From positions 10,413,823 to 10,477,822 of the forward strand of contig OZ018408.1 of the NCBI GenBank assembly GCA_963969595.1: 64,000 nt of DNA, given 5' to 3'. Below the pieces are notes generated by a model that was given only the letters and a program-made list of their open reading frames with translations, was not told the origin of the DNA and ran no database searches. Of the stretch, positions 11,664 through 25,148 are shown in pieces; within the stretch, counting starts at the first letter, position 1; every line of letters begins with the position of its first letter. Made by a program: the position numbers and the translations under genes. The DNA is from Neckera pumila. Taxonomy: Eukaryota > Streptophyta > Bryopsida > Hypnales > Neckeraceae.

Positions 11664-14600
11664 TTATCGCTGTTGGAAGTTGAAATACTTGATCCCTATT
11701 GCGAAAACAGCTGCGAAGACCACCGTGAACACCACCGGCATGGCCACTGCAGGACCAATCATGTCCGAAGTCATCCCAAACGTTTTCTCCACATACTCTT
11801 TCACCATGATCGGTGGCGAACCATCCGAAGGCGTTACAAGGCTCGTCACATCTCCGAACTGGGTAGTGATCAGTCCATACAGCGTCCACGCCACTGGACA
11901 CGCCCAGTAGTACCAGACCCACCACACAGGTATGTTCTGCACAGGGCCAGCCTTAAAATGAGAGTTTGTATTTAGGTAACGCAGCTAATTGTGACACTTC
12001 GAGCGCTAGGCGTAGTTGATTTATTTGAAATGGTCACATTTTAGAGTATTCCTGTTAGCATATCAAACAGGATTCCAACGCATCACAGATCGCATTATTT
12101 AGGTACCATATGCAAATGTTATAAGGGATGAAAGTGCTACTTGCATCAGACGATCTGAAACTGAAAAGAGTTCGGATCTTGAGGTGGTGTAATCCTCAAA
12201 ATCAATATGTGCTCCTGTGCATGTTTTTGGACTGTTGCAATTAGACGTAGTTATCTTAGTATTATGAGAGTAAAAGCAGAAGATAGTTGAATTCTTATCC
12301 TATATTTAAATCAAGAGAGCTTGGTAGAGAGCTTGCTTACAGGTTTGAAGATCATGAAGCCCGAGAAGAGGTTGAAGATGGAGTAGAACCCCGAGGACAC
12401 AATGGCAGCCACTTGGTGATTTGGTGTGAGAGCCACCGCCATCATGCCGTAGTATGTGAAGTAGAGGAGAGTGAAATACATGATGAACGTGTAATAGAAG
12501 AATTTCTTAGCCGTCCATGCCAAGCTCATCATGGAGTACGTGAGCAAGGAGAAGATGATGCTTTGGATCAAGCAGTAGGGAATCTCTATCAACATCTGCA
12601 TCAGCAAAACCCGCCATTCAGAAAAAAATTTACTTTGATTAAACGTTTAGAAGGAATTGCATGTGGGGCTTTGGTTAATTCTCACTTGGCCGATTGCATA
12701 GGGGACGGCCGAGTACATTCCTGCCGCATGCTCCCTGTAGAAAATCGTCCTTTCAACGGCTACCACTGGCTGCACATTGGAAGCGTTGTTGACACCCAGA
12801 AACAAGGTCGCTGCAAACATCCCTCCCAAGACACTGAACAAGTTGATCTGGTCGGATCTGCAGGTACAAACCACCCACCACATTACTTACCAATTGCGCA
12901 GTTCATTTCCGTCAAATGAAAGGACAAAAGTAAAAAATAGAATAATCCTTGTCAATGTGAGGGTGTGTTGGCAAACTTACGTGTCCTTGCCTACGCCCCA
13001 AAACATGGACCCTACGATAAAGGCCATCATGAGCGTGAAGAAGTAACGCACGCAGTTGTAATCAGGGCTTCGCCAGTAAGTCAGGTTGGTCTTCCAGAGA
13101 CAGGCTACGATTTGGGTCCAGAAGGATTGCGAGTACTGTGTTGGAAAATACAAGTCTTTCGCTCCTCTGGCTGGGACACTCAGCGTCTTCACTAGCTCCT
13201 TGTTATGCCTGCCATCAGATACAAGTTGACTGTTTCAGTGGACAATCAACAGAAGTGCACTCGCTTCAATCCTATTAGATCGATTAATTTGTTGCCTTCA
13301 AGGAACAAAGAGGTGACGAACCCAAAGAGAGTGGATTGCTGATAGATTTCTGCGAAATCAACTTTGAGGTGTGATTCCACTGCCGCATTCGTGGCATCCA
13401 GCATCCATGTCGCTGGGTTGAAGCCTTCCTTAATCTTGGGCACTCCCGAAATCGCCTGCAGAACGGCAGGAAGTAGAGATTTAAAATAATTTTTTAATAT
13501 ATTTTCTGTCTACATTAGCAATTGATGGACCACATCACAAAAGAGCATAGATATCACCATCGAGGTTTCTGCGTGGGCATCAACATATCAAAATTGGCTT
13601 ACTAACATCAAAATACTTGATCAGTGTCTCTGAATTCCGCCCCAGTGGTCCCATGTATATCACTTGTCCTCCTCGCTTCATCAACAACATCTGCACGCCA
13701 CAAAATCGTCCGAGATTACAATATTTCCTTAAACTGAAGTCTCAATCTAGCTTTTGAAGTTATTTGACTCCCATGACTCTTAGTTAGAATCCGATATTCG
13801 CCATTGATCAACCTCTAGAGATCTTTTATTTTTCATGATGACAAATTAGTAGCGGAAACATGGTTTGTGTATTTTAAGTAAATGCGAAGACCTATTTGAC
13901 CAATTCGACCAGTTGTGGGTCTTCTTCAGGTCATTTCCTTCACTCGAGCAGATGCAAACTGAGGAATCCAAGTCCAAAAATGTCATGAAATGTGAGTGCG
14001 GCGCACCTCATCAAAGGATTCAAAGATGTCAATGCTGGGCTGATGAATTGTGCACACAACAGTGCGACCCGTGTCCACGGTGTTCCGAACCGTTCGCATG
14101 ACAATGGCCGCTGCACGGGCATCCAGTCCACTTGTAGGCTCATCCATAAACACAATGGAAGGATTGGCCACAAGCTCCACTGCAATGGTGAGCCTCTTTC
14201 TTTGCTCGGTCGACAGACCTGTCACTCCCGGCAACCCCACCAGAGCATGCTCCAAGGACTTCAGCTCCACCAGCTCCATCACCTCCTCCACAAATTGCTG
14301 CTCAAAAGCATCCAGCCCACTATTTCAATTTGACTGATGCAAAGAAAAAACTTCACAAAACATCTCCTGAAGAAGATGCTCGAAATGGCATCGATTTGTG
14401 CAGTTCTCACAAATGTGTATGGTGTGATGCATTTTTGGCGGGAATCCCCTAAGTGATATGGTTATATTCACAAAACATTCATGACTTCTTATGCAAGGGA
14501 TGACTATGTCATGTGCCTAAGGTATTTGTTAAGTTATGTCCACTCCGAGGTCCACTTTTATTTTCAAAAGATCTGCAGAAGCTTGCATACACAGAGCAAG

Positions 14601-17600
14601 CTCAGCAATGCACCACAATCGCATACTTGGGACTGCACAAATGGTAAACTCTAAGGTTAGTACAAAAGATGGGCTCACCATATGAGTTCTGGGGTCTTCC
14701 CCAAGTTTTAGTCGTATTCAAAATGAGATGTATTAGTTGTAAGTTATGCCCATTAATCTCCCTTAAATGTTTGCTCAAAGCTTACATACAAAGCGCAAAT
14801 TCAGAAATGCATCACAATACACATTTGTGAGAACTGCACAAATGGACACAAATGGATCGGGAAATGATCTTACCACACGAGTTTTGGGGTCGGTTTCTGG
14901 AGGCAAACGCAGCCAAGCCGAGAAAGTGAGGGACTCTTTTACAGTCACTTGAGGGGAGTGAATGTCATTCTGCTCACAGTAACCTGAAATTCTGGCAAAC
15001 GTTTCTTGCTTCTTCGGGAACCCTGAGATCCGAATCTCTCCTTCAATGTAGCCGTCCGTCTTCCTCCCAGCCAGCACGTCCATGAGAGTGGTCTTTCCAG
15101 CACCACTCACCCCCACCAAGGCTGTCAACACTCCAGGACGAAACGCGCCTGGTGTTCAAGAAAAATCTATGTTAATATACCCTCTGTTTCTACGGATTTA
15201 GTTCATAATATGCTCATGAAGTATAGCAAAAGTTTATAACAAAGAATGGAGTAATATGTAGTATGTGAGTACATTGATTACTATCTTGAATTGAACCACT
15301 AAGCTTTCTAAAACTCATACTCTTGATGATAAACAGAGTGCTTCAACCCAAAGTCTACTCGAGATGATGAGCAGAGGACTGGAAGGCAATGTTTTGTCCA
15401 AATAACTCCTCTTTCATCCAAAGTAATACTTGAATCTTTAAAACTAACCCTGCTTTTTGACCAATTTGACGAAATTGAGGTACAATACATATTTGAACAG
15501 AGATATAAGCAAAATGGTGCAAAAAATTAAAAAAGGATTAAGGCATTCGAAGGGTAAGCACATAGTCCATTACCTGTGACTCCGCACAAGAGCTGGAGAC
15601 GCTCTTCCGTCACCCCTTGTGCTTTCATTTCAGCTGGCATGTCGACGAAGTACTTGATGTCATTGAATGACATCGCCAAAGGCTTGAATGGCAGGATCAT
15701 GCCTCGCCGTTGTCCTGAGCCTCGGATTGTGGGAAGCTCAATGTTGCTCCCATGGGTTACTCTCAAAACATGGTCTTGGACGTGATGGTCTTCATTTCGG
15801 GTGTCATTTTCTGCATCAGTAAGAAGTGGGGGCATTAGATAAGGATAAGAACCCTACATCAAAAAGTTGAAACTACTCATGTGAAGATTGTTTCTACGCT
15901 TATATGGCTCCATCACGTAAGGCATGGACACTTTTCAACATTGCATGGCTCGCATAGATATTAGAAGCTTGTGCTGCCTTTGTTGCCACCTTTCAACGAC
16001 AGACTCTAGAAGAATAAGGTATGATATGATATGATATTTTGTGAGTATCGTACCATAAATGTTGATGGATTCCTTGGATCTTGCACGCTTCTTGCACTTG
16101 GGCTTCGTTGAGACAGCAATCTCCTCCCCTGTTCGGTTGGCGTTTCTCAGAGCAAGAGCTTCTTCTGATATCACTGCTTGTGGCTTTCCCAATGCTGTGA
16201 AGTCACAGAGAAGCTTTAATGGCAAATAGGACGAGACATTCAACTTCGCCTTGTCTAAGTATCATTCTCTGACTACAATTTCAAACACTTTCAAGGGAGG
16301 GATCGATCAGAGGTAGCCGAAGGTCGTTTGCAATGTCTAAATATGACTATTAACTCTAGTAGAACACCCACGTCTAGTGGATTACATTACATTATTCCAG
16401 TAGGTTGATTGTTCCGAAGATTAACAAAAAAGAGGAAGAACATTTTGCCTCCAGATGCAGAAAATTCAACAAACAGGTGTCCAGGGTTTGATTCATTGAC
16501 TTTTTCAGGTTTCGAAACTTCAGACTATATTGGAAACAGAGTAAGAAACCAGCAGTTGAGAGCATGTTGATTTTATACATGTCAGATAAAAAAAATTAAC
16601 GACAAGTCCTTGTATCTCCCAAATACTCCCTTGACGCATTACTGAATTATATTATGTAATTTAAGATACCTAAACATATGACAATTGGCAGGGTATACAT
16701 AATAGACTCCTTACTAAACGCAGGGTTTAACACGCACATGCTTGGGTCCAAAGGATAGAGCGCTTACGATCTAGATACGTGAGAGTGAGCGTGTACAACG
16801 CATTGAAAAGGATCATGTAACCAGCGAGTGTGGCCACTCCCAGCCAATACCAGTAAGCCTCCCGACGGATTCCGAAGTTGTGCATCACTTTGTGTCCAAG
16901 CGTCATGGTGCCGTTATGTAATGCCTGTCGAACGAAGGAATTGAAACATGCTCAAAAAATCAGCATATGTCTCGAGACCTTCTGGAGACAGGATAACTCT
17001 GCAACAATAACATGAGAAGTGGGGCATTCACCATAAAAAGAGCGAAAGGTGCCACTTACTAAGAAATTCTAATGAGTACGTAGGCGAAGAATTATTTTCA
17101 TTCTGTAGATTTGATACTAATTCTTCATAATCTATAGATTTTCGTGCTCACTAAGCATTGGTTACACTCGTGTTTTAGTCCCTTTCTAGTCCCTTTCTCA
17201 CTAAAATTTGTTGAACATTTGGTATTTTGATAGATTTCCATGTATAATATACACGAGTTGAATTAGCATGGCTAATCAATTGAATTGGTTACATAATTAA
17301 ATTGATAAAGCACGACGATTCAAAAGATATATAAGCACCAGTTTCACCAAGGTTGGCTCATCTCTTATCTCCTATATTAAACAAACTAGGTCACGTTTGA
17401 AACCATCCCCACAAACTTTCATTCATTTGTATTGCTAAATCGTTATGATATTCTAAACATCTTCTCAATGAATCCTTGCAGCTTGTGAAACCATTGTGAT
17501 GTTGTTGCATTGCAACATACAGGCTCCATTCTAGTTATTTTATAAAAATGCATACCATTCTGCAATTTAAAGGAAATAGAAAAGCTAGCAACTCACTGTA

Positions 17601-20600
17601 GCCCATCGAGGTGCCAGAAACTCGTTTACAGTGATGGCCGTCTCGGCATACGTGATAGGCGACGACCAGTAGCCCCAGATCCACCAGGGCTTGATTTTGG
17701 CTTTGGGGATGATGAAGCCTCCCAGCAACACAAACACGATCAGAACACACGTGCCCCCCGTGTTGGCAATCACCATGGTTCGGCAAATCCCAGCTATCAG
17801 TCGAAACAACGCACTCGACATGAGGTGCACCAAGGTCAGCAAAAGAAAGGACCTGAAGAACCTGCACTCACGATCATAATTAAAGTCCACCCAAAGGCCA
17901 ACAAAAACTCAGCATCGTTTATAACATTCTTTAATTTCCATAACATTATTAATGAACCAGCTGTGGGAAAGTCCTGTGCAATCCAAGAATAACAGTAGAA
18001 AGAACGCACAAGTATCCGAACAGGAGAGACACTTCAAAACACAAGCAACTAATCAACAAATAGAGCAGCTTCCAACGGTAGGTGTTGGTACTCCCTTTAG
18101 CCAGTAATTAACATTTTTGTACAATAAATCTTTGTAAGGTTCAAAATATTAAAAAAAAATTGACTGCTGAAGGCTAGGAGGTCCCAGTACCCAATGTAAA
18201 GAATGCTTTTTGTGTATATAGAAGTCAATTTCCATTCTACCAATATATTCTCACGTAAATTCATTGTGACAGTGCCAATTGGGGCACAACGTTAGATTTT
18301 TGTGCATACCTGCTGGCTTCAGGAGTGAAGCCCATTCCGTAGTACGTAATGATGGTGTAGATTCCAGCCTCCACAATGGAAGAAGGGATGCTCAAGACCA
18401 TGCTGGGCAATGCAAAAGCCCAAGCAGGGTAGAACAGCAAGTCCCTTTGCTTGTAAAACACTGGCAGCCGGAAGATGGTCATGGAAAGCTCCGCATAGCC
18501 ATTGAACATGACGATCAGGATTCCAAAGAACAGGGCTCCCAAGTACGCGGCCCCTTCGGCTTCTGTTTTATGGCCCATTGTTGTGCGGAAGAAGGTCGTC
18601 ATGGCAATCAAGGCTATGATCCCAATCTGCAACATCTCAAATAGTGCGTGGCATTAGATCAACGTTAAAAAGTCTAATGTTAGTTTAATGCCTTTTAGTA
18701 AGACAAAGCCAACAACCTTGATACGGTGACAGATTACTGTTATGTTTTTCTCATGCCATGCGCATTCAATTCTACAAAGCCAACATCGAAATAACATATC
18801 TTGTGGGCTGAATTAATAATATCGCTGCCAGTACTTGATGTTGATATGACATTTATCTAGCATCTACTTAACATTGGTGTAACGACATTGTTTGATAAAA
18901 TAAAGTTAATGTTGACCTAATGGAGGACGTTTTCAAGACGCAGTTTTCTGAATTACGAAAAAAGTGAAGGCCTGGCGTTCTCAAGCTACGGGCAATTGCG
19001 ATTTCTGTCACGATGTCATACTTTCGATGGAGATTTGAAAAACTTATAGTTTCTGTTTTTCACTTACCTGACAAGATTTGAAGATATGCACAAACGACTG
19101 TCGCTTCATGAGGAGAAATTCCTTGGAGAAGTTGGCCCTAAAAAGCTCCATGTTGCTGACACCGTAACTATCAAACGTGAGAGCTGCCTTGTGGGAGAGC
19201 TCCTTGTCATACGGTGTGGCCAGATCCTCCGTCAAGTGCAATCCCACATGAAACATCTTGAACCTCTCTGCAAATTGCTTCACTGACACGTATCGGTAGT
19301 TTTGATTGCCATTGCTCCAGTACTGCTCTTGGTCCTTCCGCGAGGTCACCTTAAGAATTATATATGATAGATACCGCGTGAGATGAAAGGTTACTTCGAA
19401 GCATTCCACAAAACAGAACACTTCGTACATACCAAATATCATTTATATGATTGAATATATTCTAGGTATGTGTTTTGAATACTCTTTTGTTCCATTGCAA
19501 ATGATATCAATTCTTTTAAAATTTCATGTGGCTTTTAGTAATTACAGTAGGAAATCCATCACAGTCAAAGTGATGGATTTCAAGACAGTGGTCCGATAAC
19601 TAGCCAAAAATCTCTTCTAATGGCAAGTCCTAAGTCATTTGAGCAAGCAAATTGGTGGAGCTATAGATGGAATTAGAAGAGACACTTCATGATCACACAA
19701 GGAGTGTTGTGTTATATTCATGTTACATCCAGAACTTTGGTCTAGAGTTTTAATGAGTTACCTCTTGCAAAAAATCGGCCACACCTTTGCGATCCGGGCA
19801 AAGGAACCCACAAGATTCAAAAAAGTCCAGGATGTGGTCGCGGGGGCCATGGTACACAACTTGGCCCTCCGAGAGCAAGACCACGTCATCAAAAAGCTCA
19901 AAGGTTTCAGGAGCAGGCTGCAGAAGAGACATGATAATGGTGGCATCCATAACATGGCAGAACTGCGACAGGCACTTCACGATCTGAAAGGTGGTGGAGC
20001 TGTCTAACCCAGTTGATATGTCGTCCATAAACAGGGCCTTTGTTGGACCCACTATCATTTCCCCTGCAAACCATGCCAACAATTGCAGACTAACTAATTT
20101 CAGCTCATCTATTGAAATAAATACATGGCACTAATGTTGATAATTGGAAGTTCTCACCTAAGAGAGGCCAAGGCCCCAGTGGCATCCAGTAAGTGGATTG
20201 GATGGTGAACATTTCCAAAAACTTCCTGCGGGAGCTAGCTATACAATAGGAATAGGAATCATGGAGTATATCTAAGTATGTTGAAAAAGTAAATTTTGTC
20301 TATTCTTTGCGATGTATGAAACCCCCTCGAGCACTTGATATTTCATGATTTTCGTGCAAGGTTTTGAGTCAGTTGATGTAGAGATGGAAACGAGAAGAAA
20401 AACTGGCGACAATGAAGAAATTATGCCTTTTATGTATTATTCTCAGAACTATAATTTATTTTTTCTTAACCTCCAGGGTTCAAGACAGGCTTGGAAACTG
20501 TCCCCTCCCACTCACCTGTTGTAACGCGTTTCTTTTGACCTCCAGAGATGCCTCGGTGCATGCTGTCACCCACGAGGATATTCGAACATACATCCAATCC

Positions 20601-23600
20601 TAGAATCTGAAATGCGCCAAAAAAAGGGTCAATAAAAAATAAAAAAACAATAATCGATGCAAATGGGTAACCAAATTGCAATAACCATCCATGAAGCTCT
20701 GAACAAGTTGTGGTAAGAGAGTAGTGACATGAACCTTCATTATGTAATCCGTGGAGATGCTGCTCTCCATCCCTTCCACTGCAGTGGCCTGCACACGTTT
20801 CGGGACACATGATAATTAAAAACCATGTCGCTAACAAGTGTCTCTACCCCAAGTAGAGATGTACAATTTTCAGCCCTCTTTCGTATAACCCTTGACACTT
20901 GAAAATGAAAAACTCAATAACCCTATTTGATAATTTTAGGTTGACTTTAGGGTGAAATTATCCCTCTTCCCACATCACAATTTTATTACTGTAGAAATGA
21001 ATCCTTTTGGAGCTAATGATTGTCTCTTTAGAAACATGCAACACTATTGCTTGAAAGATGTCATTTTCATGGGACACTAAAACTTTGGAGCCCTTGCTTA
21101 GTACGCGCTTCCACTTGATTAGAAGAGTCAATAAACACTACAGAAAACTAGAAAACAAAAGACACAGGTAGGTTGCTACGAATGCGAGCTAACACCGACC
21201 TTCATGTAGACATCCACATCCTTCTCAGGAAATATTCCAGCTTGCTTCTCTCGTTTCGCGAGTTCCGCAAGCATCTCTGCACAAATATAGTCACAACTTA
21301 ACAATATTTTCCCTACCCTTACCGAAAAAATTAAAAAAAAATGTCTCATATCCTGCCCTCCAGACCACGTACAGACTAATTGTAAGCCTGCTGTAATTAA
21401 TTCCTCACGTACCATAGCGAGTGCCAATTCCTTGGCACCTTGCAGAAAAGTCCAGCGTCTCACGCACCGTCATTTCAGCCACATGAAGGTCTTGCTGACT
21501 AATGTACACCGACGTCTTTTGAGGCACAAACTCGTTTAGAGTGTGTCCATTGTAAGTCACATTCCCTTTCACTTGGCCCTGGTATAAAATTTCAAGTGGG
21601 CGTGAGTATATCGATCAAGAGTGGGATCTCATCAAGGTTTAAAGCAACGAACATTCTAATATAATTTTCTGTCAGTTCTGGATATGCTTGGTTTGGAAAA
21701 AAGGATGGCAGGGTTTACAGCTTTGGGAATTGGACTACCTGCAGGGATTTGTCCACTTTGCCGGAGAGAGTCAGAAGCAAGGTTGTTTTTCCTGAACTTG
21801 GAGGCCCCAGTAGCAATGTCATTCTGTGAGGTCGACGGCATGTCAGAAAATTATACTCCCTATTGAGATTCCATGAATTTCTACGAACTGTATACTCTTA
21901 CAGTAGCAATTATGTTCTGCTAAAAAGGTGGTATTGTCTGGATTTTAATAGAGCGCAAATGTCACCTTAAAGCAATTACACCTTTTTTTTCCCTAAAGAC
22001 ACATTAACATAGTGTTCCTGGGTTTAGCAAGTCAATCGTGGTCATTTCAACGAGTTTTGATAAGTCAAGTCTTACTGTTTCTCAAGAGGATGAGCATCAC
22101 GCATTGGAAGATTTTAGATATCCCTGTGACAGATTTAGGCTCAAAGAATTACGACGGAAGTACTACAGGAAATGTCAATACACACCGTCCTGGCTTGATG
22201 ATCCCACTGACATCATGAAGGATATTCAACTCCGTCTTTTTGGCAGGCGATAAACCTACACAGCCCAGGACACTCTGCATCACCACAAATTAAATGAAGC
22301 CAAGGTTAGTCACGTCTTGTGCATGTAATCTACCATCCCTGACAACTTTCCACCGACTTCAGCGTTTCACTGTGAGCCATGGCCAAAGTTTGTTGTAGCT
22401 CAAATCGTAGTTTCAACACTCCAAGCACAAAGATTATGGCTATTAACATGAATTTGTCTCGACATAATTAATTACCTCCAGAATGTTGATGGTGACATTC
22501 TTGAGCGTTGGCAATGCTCGAGATCCGACGAAGCACTTGGCATCCACAGTCAAATTCTCATATCTGACCTCAATCGTCGGCAGCTGAATTCCCACTCTGC
22601 AGTGGTAATCGAACACCCACACCCACAATAATTAACTCCTATTCTATAATTTTCATAATTCCTTCCAGGACTTTTCGATTCCTTTCCCTAATGCCTTGTC
22701 CTCAGTCCAGAAAAATTGTGTCTCTAACTCATTGGCTAGTTAGATCAAAGAGCATTGTAATCCATGATTCTAACCCCTCAGATCAACCAAAATGATCAGA
22801 TATGAACATCGATTGAATCCAAAAATTGATATTATGTCCAAATTAAAATGCTCTCAAGCATTCTCTCTTCCAAAATGCCAAGTTGCCCAGTCAATGCACA
22901 TGTGTCAATGCAATGTTTTGATTGAGAGGGAGAGCATTCTAATGTACGGATAGAGTTACGTTCAATGTAAGCCCTCTAATGAATCCAATAGTACCCTCTT
23001 GCAACAAAAAGTACACTCTTGGGAAGTAAAACTTGGCTATCCAGATGCATTCAAACTGTATCACAGCGAAAAAGTCGGGACCCTACACCACGTGGTACGA
23101 TTGCAGAGGTTTGAACGTAGTAACGAACCCATGCAACCCAAAGTTCAAAATCAAAAGTCAGGGAAACTAAACTAAGCGCTGCAGACAGAAGTACTAGCAG
23201 AACATTGCACACTACAACAGGAAGTAGCGGTTGGAACACTTCATTAATTATTTTGCAATGGTTCTGTAGTCGTTCCAACCTTTGCCTTACACTTATAATC
23301 AAACTGAGAACCATTGCAAAAGTGCTGCAAAACTTGTTGCAAAAGACCTGGCCACGGACCCAACGCTTATCTAGATGCATAAACTGTTGCAAAACCTAAA
23401 GCACTCTCAAATAGTTGCAACTACATTCGACAATATTGTGCTCAACCATTACAAAACTGCTAACAGGTTTGCCTAAAACTCATGGTCTGCTGCGACCAAC
23501 TGCCAAAATGCTGCAAACTTTTTAATTTGCAAACATCTTGGCCATGGAACCAATGCCTTCTACGCCTAAACTGTTGCCAAAACTATTGCAATCTCAAACA

Positions 23601-24595
23601 CGGGTAGTTGCTAAACCATTTCAAATTTGTTACTAGGTTTCTGGCAGTCATATTGTACTGAACCACTGCAAAGTCGTTGACAGGTTCTAGCAGTCATGTT
23701 GTACTAAGCCATTGCAAAATAGTTCACAGGTTTCTGGCAGTCATCTTGTACTAAAACATTGCAAAGCTGTTAATAAGTGTCTGTCAGTCATAAAAAAAAA
23801 GTTGCAAAAGCTATTGCAATCTCAGCCTTTTGAACTAAAGTTGGAATTGTGTACTGTAAAGTCTCCATTCCCCATGCAGGTTCACTTGGAGCCTTAACCT
23901 ACACCACTCTAGAACCTTGTTTCAAATAAATTTTGCACATTTAACCAATCTCTGTTAAGCTACAAAACAATTGCAAAAAGCGAAAGTGAAATGTTTATAG
24001 ATTAAGCGTTGACACCCTCACCCCAAATAAAAATTCGCCTATATGGTCGGTGGCGAATCTAATGTACTGTATGTTTAATAGACTTCTACTTTTCTGGTGT
24101 TGGAGTACGCTATGGAAGTGTCCATTGACAGGATGGAATTAATTGCGACAGAGGAGAACTTCTATAGAATGCAAACCTGTCAATGCGGTTGCGTAGCTTG
24201 ACAAGGAACCGTTCGTTGTCTTCATCCGCCACTCTCAGCAAGTTATCAATGATCTGCCTCCGCTGCTCGAATCCTATTTTGGTGACGTCCACTTCCTCGT
24301 GCACCACTCGACTGCCGAGGCTCTTCTGCAAAATGGTGGTGCGCAGTCGGTCGTATGTGGGAAGCTTCTCCAGCGCCGCCCACTTGAGCGCCTCCTCGTC
24401 GTCGTCGGCCAGGCTGCTGCCGTAGTGACGGGACGGCGTGGCTTTGCGGCTGAAGAACATGTCGGAGCCCAGGCTGTAGGAACGGGAGGAACGGGACTTG
24501 CGGTTGCCATAGCCGCCATTGTTACCGGACTTGCCGCCGTTGCGGCTGCCCCAGATGTCGATGCCCTCCATCGACGTGGCGGAGGAGCCCGCCAT
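11664..24595 (-). CDS. full-size ABCG (pleiotropic drug resistance, PDR) transporter
   Basis: ATP-driven plasma-membrane exporter, layout (NBD-TMD)x2. I traced 23 exons: 24595-24177, 22596-22476, 22274-22186, 21823-21739, 21578-21413, 21276-21200, 20788-20735, 20606-20516, 20063-19762, 19349-19068, 18626-18310, 17861-17597, 16924-16768, 16194-16054, 15810-15574, 15148-14874, 14297-14007, 13690-13607, 13455-13322, 13208-12981, 12857-12686, 12595-12341, 11936-11664. All have GT-AG borders and matching phases; the sum is 4,515 nt, 1,504 residues, normal for the family. NBD1: Walker A GPPSSGKT (about 216-223), signature ISGGQKKR (about 357-364), Walker B ALFMDD (about 377-382) with Asp where the family normally has the catalytic Glu. 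NBD2: GVSGAGKT (about 947-954), LSTEQRKR (about 1054-1061), VFMDE, and an H-loop CTIHQPSID. Hydrophobic TMD1 lies in exons 11-13 and TMD2 in exons 20-23. The N-terminus is Gly/Ser/Arg-rich. The substrate is unknown. Confidence 0.95.
23638..23791. repeat. tandem repeat of about 47 bp in intron 1 of the ABCG gene
   Basis: About 3.3 units, each starting near TTTCTGGCAGTCAT and containing TTGTACTRA and CATTGCAAA, begin near 23638, 23685, 23731 and 23778. Looser TTGCAAAAC-type repeats extend upstream to about 23,200. They lie in the 1,580-bp first intron of the transporter gene. Confidence 0.65.
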
Positions 24596-24818
24596 AGCTG
24601 AACCCTTAAGCAATTGAAGACTAAGTTACTAACTTTCTTTTTGAATTGCTTGGCTTCCCCCCCATGCAACACCCTTTGCTGTTTACATTCTTCCTTCAAG
24701 ACTCACTGATAGCCCTTCTGTAGTTTAGTCCTCCGTTGTCCCATTTGGCACACAGTGGCGGATGTAGCTTCGACTGAGCTCATGCAATCTTGGACACCGC
24801 GCTAATTCCAGCTCTGCT

Positions 24819-24825
24819 CTATATA
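24819..24825 (-). promoter_or_regulatory. candidate TATA box of the ABCG gene
   Basis: TATATAG on the minus strand, about 225 bp upstream of the ATG. It is the best TATA-like site near the start; transcription start data are needed to confirm it. Confidence 0.3.
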
Positions 24826-24948
24826 CCAAAGTACTTTGCCAGGTCCAGAGAGTGGGCTATCTACTGCAGTTAGCTCGTTTCAAACGCGGCCATAGCCGCA
24901 TTGTCACAGGAACCGGCCTAGCTATAGTTGTATCACGAAACTATAGAA

Positions 24949-25148
24949 GCCTACGGACTACACCGAAGTGACATGACACACCACAGGTTACATTGGCAAA
25001 GTAACACGATTTCTTAATGAGACGACAGACATTGCCGTGCACTTAAAAGCCTATGGACTACGCCGAAGTGACTCGACACACTGCTGGTTACTTTGACAAA
25101 CTAACAGGGTTCCTTAATGAGACGACACACATTGCTATGAACTTCGAC
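24949..25148. repeat. tandem duplication, two units of 100 bp
   Basis: Unit 1 starts GCCTACGGACTAC at 24949 and unit 2 GCCTATGGACTAC at 25049. Both continue with CCGAAGTGAC and CTTAATGAGACGACA in the same register, so the period is exactly 100 bp with scattered substitutions. It lies in the transporter 5' flank. Confidence 0.75.

Noticed and set aside
12287..12919. 210-codon plus-strand open frame
   Set aside because: It lies antisense over exons 21 and 22 of the ABCG gene and the intron between them, with no domain; it is a shadow of the transporter coding sequence.
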